The position numbers and the translations under genes are program-made. Of a DNA stretch of 64,000 nucleotides, positions 60,801-64,000 are shown piece by piece; positions within the stretch are counted from its first letter, which is position 1, and the number at the start of each line of letters is the position of its first letter. Origin of the DNA: Tanytarsus gracilentus (taxonomy: Eukaryota; Arthropoda; Insecta; Diptera; Chironomidae); assembly GCA_038502055.1 (NCBI GenBank), contig JAXRKN010000044.1:1708001-1772000 (forward strand). Direction: 5' to 3'. The notes under the pieces were generated by a model that saw nothing but the letters and a program-made list of their open reading frames with translations, did no database searches and was not told the DNA's origin.

Positions 60801-62123
60801 ACGAAGATAAGAGAAAATATAGCGGAGGTGTGTGGAATGTTATTAAACTTTTTTATTGCTTCCGAGTTTAAAGAAAATTTTCTCTATCGATAGAAAAAGT
60901 TTACGCCAGTAGCAATTAAGTTTCAACGGTTGAAGAGCGAGAAGGTGAAAAAATTTTAAGGTTGAAAATAATTAACGAGGAAAAATGATAAATGGCAAAA
61001 ATGATCTTGATTGTAAAATTTTTCTGTTGAAATAAATTGAAAATTATTTCTTTTAACTTTGGCACTTTAAAAATTTTGCATTAAAGAATTTACCAAGAAC
61101 TTTTTATCACATCGCCATGCTCCAATTCCTTTCTCGTTTCTTTATTGCCTGCACTCACCTCAATTTTACGATTAAAAAAATTTTTATTTCACCTTAATAG
61201 CCATAAGAGTGAGAGAGAGAGTTGGAGGCTATTCAATCACGACTTTTTCATTTTCATTCCTTAAAGTTAGTTTACTTAATGACTTTTGTGAAAACTGGGC
61301 AAGGCAAAGAATGTTAGGTAAATCATGCAAAGTCATGTGAACTTAACTGCACTGACGTTCGTGATGGTCTCGAAATGCAATTAAAGTTAGGTAAAATATA
61401 AAAAGTTTGTATGATGAAAATTATGCCAATAAAATCTTTATCAGATGCCTTAGAAATTTTGTTTAATTAAAGTTAAAATGTAGAAAAAATTTTATGATCA
61501 CAAAATGGAAATTTTTATGATGACATTTTGCTGGAATTTTCCATCATTATTAAATAATTATGAAATTAATTTTATGACTCACTTTTCTGACAAAAAATTA
61601 AACAATTTTCTTCTCTTATCATCAAATCAAATAATTTTCACACTTTCTCTACGTTGAGAAAAGTTTTTTGGCGGGAAAACCCAAAGGAAATTATTTTGTC
61701 ACGGTCATTAGTGATTGGAAAAATTTATTACATAGGATTGAAAAATTCATAGTTAATCACTGGAATTTCCAAAAATATTAATTTCTTCTTCTTATTTTCA
61801 GGATAACTACAATGTTCTCCATGTTGCCTCAATGTATTCGCGTGAAGATGTAGTTAAGAATTTATTAAGTAAAAAAGGAAGCGACGCCTTTGCCACGGGA
61901 GGAGTGAGTAAAAATTTATTTTATTAATTTATATGCTGAAAAATTAGTTAATTAGCTTTATAATGTTCACAATTAAAAAATTAAAGTATGTTTCACTAAT
62001 AACCTTTAGAGTTCGACACAAAATTTCACAAATTATTTTGTTTAGAGAAATTTTCAGCTTAAACCACAAAACCAAAGGGAAAAAGATATTCGTCGATTGC
62101 TTGAGGACACATTCGGTAGTGGG
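54872..62123 (+). CDS. nompC: nompC (TRPN mechanosensory channel), N-terminal exons, partial
   Basis: Exons 54872-55240, 58665-58766, 61802-61903 and probably 62046-62123; all junctions are phase 0 and the gene continues beyond the window. Exon 1 encodes a Gly/Ser/Lys-rich start and the conserved QSAGASMRDAAQRIL...DWTAAEGVIKSLEK helical segment found at the start of insect NOMPC. Exons 2 and 3 are each exactly 34 codons and each encodes one ankyrin repeat (GNTPLMLAVKDNKTPLIDRL; NYNVLHVASMYSREDVV), matching the first repeats of Drosophila NOMPC closely. The full protein in flies has 29 ankyrin repeats and a TRP pore, and forms a microtubule-tethered force-gated channel of touch and hearing neurons. 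Exon 4 (26 codons, ...REKDIRRLLEDTFGSG) is less certain; the acceptor could also be 12 bp further on. Pore exons are not in this window. Confidence 0.92.
55241..58664 (+). other. nompC intron 1
   Basis: Bounded by GATCCC|GTAAGT and TTCTAG. A/T-rich and without coding sequence. Contains an island of higher complexity at 56250-56600, a segment of similar character at 57640-57860, and a 20 bp tandem array at 58381-58520. Long first introns in neuronal genes often carry enhancers, but nothing here proves one. Confidence 0.5.
58381..58520. repeat. 20 bp minisatellite, seven copies, nompC intron 1
   Basis: Seven consecutive units in exact 20 bp register, consensus TTTAAATTCAGGATTAAAAT with variants (TTTAAGTTC, AGGATTTAAA). 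The array ends about 145 bp before exon 2. Confidence 0.9.
58767..61801 (+). other. nompC intron 2
   Basis: Bounded by AATAAT|GTAAGT and TTTTCAG. Mostly A/T-rich; open frames are chance. Two stretches of higher complexity are 59340-59640 and 60130-60240 (the latter includes TGCGAATTACACGTTGCGGTGG), possible regulatory sites. Confidence 0.5.
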
Positions 62124-64000
62124 GTAAAATATCAAAACCGACTATTTAAATTTTCTTAATGTTTAATTTCTTTTTAATGTTCATTTTTCCCCTAAAATAA
62201 CATTTGAACATGAAATCACATTGTAAAAACAAAAATGTGAAAAATTTCTAATCTTTAAAAAAATTAAATGTAAATCCTAAATTTTATGAATGACAAAAAA
62301 TTGTCCCTAAAAATAAAACTGAAATTTCAAACTTCAGCTAATTTGCCTTAATTTGTACAAAATCAAAATTCCAATAAATTCTTCAAATACTTTTTATGTC
62401 AAACATTACCTAAATAATTCTGGTAATTCACAAATTTTGTTAATAATTCTCCTTTAATTGTATTCAAATTAAATTTACCCTTTTTAACCATTGTTAGTTA
62501 ATTTAAATAAATTCTGATAGTAAAATTCTTCAAATAGAAAATTATCATGCTAAAGGGAAATTTTCATAAATCTTTGATTAATTTTCCTTCGAATAAATTA
62601 TCGACAGCTAATTTTATTAAAAGTCCTAAACATTGAAATCATCCAGGAAAAAAATTTCCCGCTGATTTTCCCCAAAACATAAAAAAACAATGCACAAAGT
62701 AGCGAGAATTTAGTGTGCCTTAGTAACACCCTTTGTTATTTCTTTTAAAATTCCTCACTAAGCACACAAACAAAACTCATTCATAAGACTGGAACTAATT
62801 TCAAAATCAGAATGAATAAAATACAGGAATTCGTAATGGAATCTTCCCATTCGTACATTGATTTATGGAGTCATGCATGGGAATGTGTTGATTGCAAAAT
62901 AAAAAGTTTATTAGAGGAATTTACCATCGTGACATAGAAATGAAAAACTTTAAGCTTCACACCAGGAATTTTCTTTATTTCTGTGACCTAAATTTGATGT
63001 AAAAAATTGCATTTTTGTAAATTTTTAATTGCTTTGATTTCAAATAATTTTGGTAAGAATTTAAGATTAGTTAAGACCTCATTCGCATGCATGCGGAAAC
63101 ATGCGAATTTTTTTTGCATAATTTAAAAAACTTCATCACTAGTGAAGAAATAAAAAGTAATCACAAAAACTGCACTCAACTTTACTTAATTCCTTTCTCA
63201 CACGCAACATGCACCTCTTGGTAGTTAAACACAAAAGTGTAAAAAATCGTGGTAATTAGCAATTTTCAATTAAGACATAATTGATAAAGTCTTCAAGCAA
63301 CAATGTCGAATGCGCTTCCTTCAATGAAAGTCATGGAAATTTTTCTCTCACACTCGTTCGTGCCAATTGTCTCTAACTTTCATGTTCAATTTCAATTCAA
63401 ATCCATTTCAACCTTCTTCGAGTGTTTCTGCCTGACATCAACTTAGTGGAAAACTAACTTTAAACAAGTGTCGATAATGCCAGATGAATGGCGCGGCACA
63501 CGATCGCACACATGAGTTATAAGTAAATTTTTTTCGATGCAAAATTTCATTCTCTCGGTTTTATCGTGTTAGAGAGTCGATTTTTGTGAGCAGCTCATTT
63601 CGGGCATAAAAAATATCATTTTTTTGGGTGTGCGATTGTGTTGAATAAGTAGGTAAAAATAAAAATATATAAATCATAAAAGAAAGAATGCATAAATAGT
63701 ACAGTGGAGTGTCTCGATGTGTGAAAATTTACGAATAAAAATTTTTTATGTAACAAAATTTAGAAATTTGATTTTTAATAAAAAAATTATATTTTTGAAA
63801 ATTTTGACACTTTCACTGTACTTCAATCTTTTTTATATCATTTTTTATGCCTTTTTCTGTATGCATCCTGTCTATCCAGTCTGCGCGTCGAATCAGACAC
63901 AATGAGAGAAAATTTTTCTTTTTTAAAAAATATTTAACATAATTTTTCCACCAATAATAACAAGCATTTATTAGTTTTTCATGGATTTAAATCGTACATG
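62124..64000 (+). other. Start of the next nompC intron, to the window edge
   Basis: No further ankyrin-repeat exon is recognisable before the window ends; the expected next residues of the family (around TAVHLV) are not encoded here. The sequence is A/T-rich, with an ATGCATGCGGAAACATGCG-like duplicated word near 63085-63104. Confidence 0.4.

Overview
This is nuclear DNA of an insect, most likely a fly and probably a compact, very AT-rich midge-like genome. That placement is an inference from gene content (clear homologs of Drosophila nompC and Pgant2, a CYP4-clan P450, a white-type ABCG transporter), GT-AG introns and the strong A/T bias. There are no bacterial features, no tRNA or rRNA genes that I can see, and no CRISPR. 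I rebuilt the gene models by hand by joining exons at GT/AG sites with phase checked at every junction. Each complete model sums to a whole number of codons.

Layout. 184-1430 (-): a complete trypsin-like secreted serine protease in seven exons. 1690-3040: a 179 bp fold-back element, a 102 bp pseudogene scrap of the neighbouring gene, an internally duplicated block, and a probable promoter with an inverted repeat. 3231-6419 (+): a 1009-residue protein with a von Willebrand A (MIDAS) domain and a long unrecognised C-terminal part. 6810-8693 (+): a complete 492-residue CYP4-clan cytochrome P450. 12583-16998 (+): a complete 659-residue ABCG half-transporter with the ATP-binding P-loop split over tiny exons. 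20833-36050 (-): the GALNT2/Pgant2 O-glycosyltransferase in eleven exons, with an alternative membrane-anchor first exon at 47083-47169. A small secreted Thr-rich (mucin-like) gene lies on the opposite strand inside its intron 5 (26366-26883). 50661-51256 and 51899-53528 (+): two secreted leucine-rich-repeat proteins, the second containing a duplicate of the first. 54872 onward (+): the 5' part of nompC (TRPN mechanosensory channel) with its N-terminal region and first ankyrin repeats; it runs off the right edge.

The long gaps (8.8-12.5, 17-20.8, 30.6-36, 36-47, 47.5-50.6 kb and the nompC introns) are A/T-rich and show no convincing coding sequence. They contain three short inverted-repeat elements with related ends, tandem arrays and a few islands of higher complexity.

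The points most worth following up are: the two alternative transmembrane first exons of the O-glycosyltransferase; a mucin-like gene nested inside the gene of the enzyme family that glycosylates such proteins; the unrecognised vWA protein and its nearby decayed copy; the LRR pair with an intron whose retention would make a short form; and a possible extra in-frame exon in nompC.
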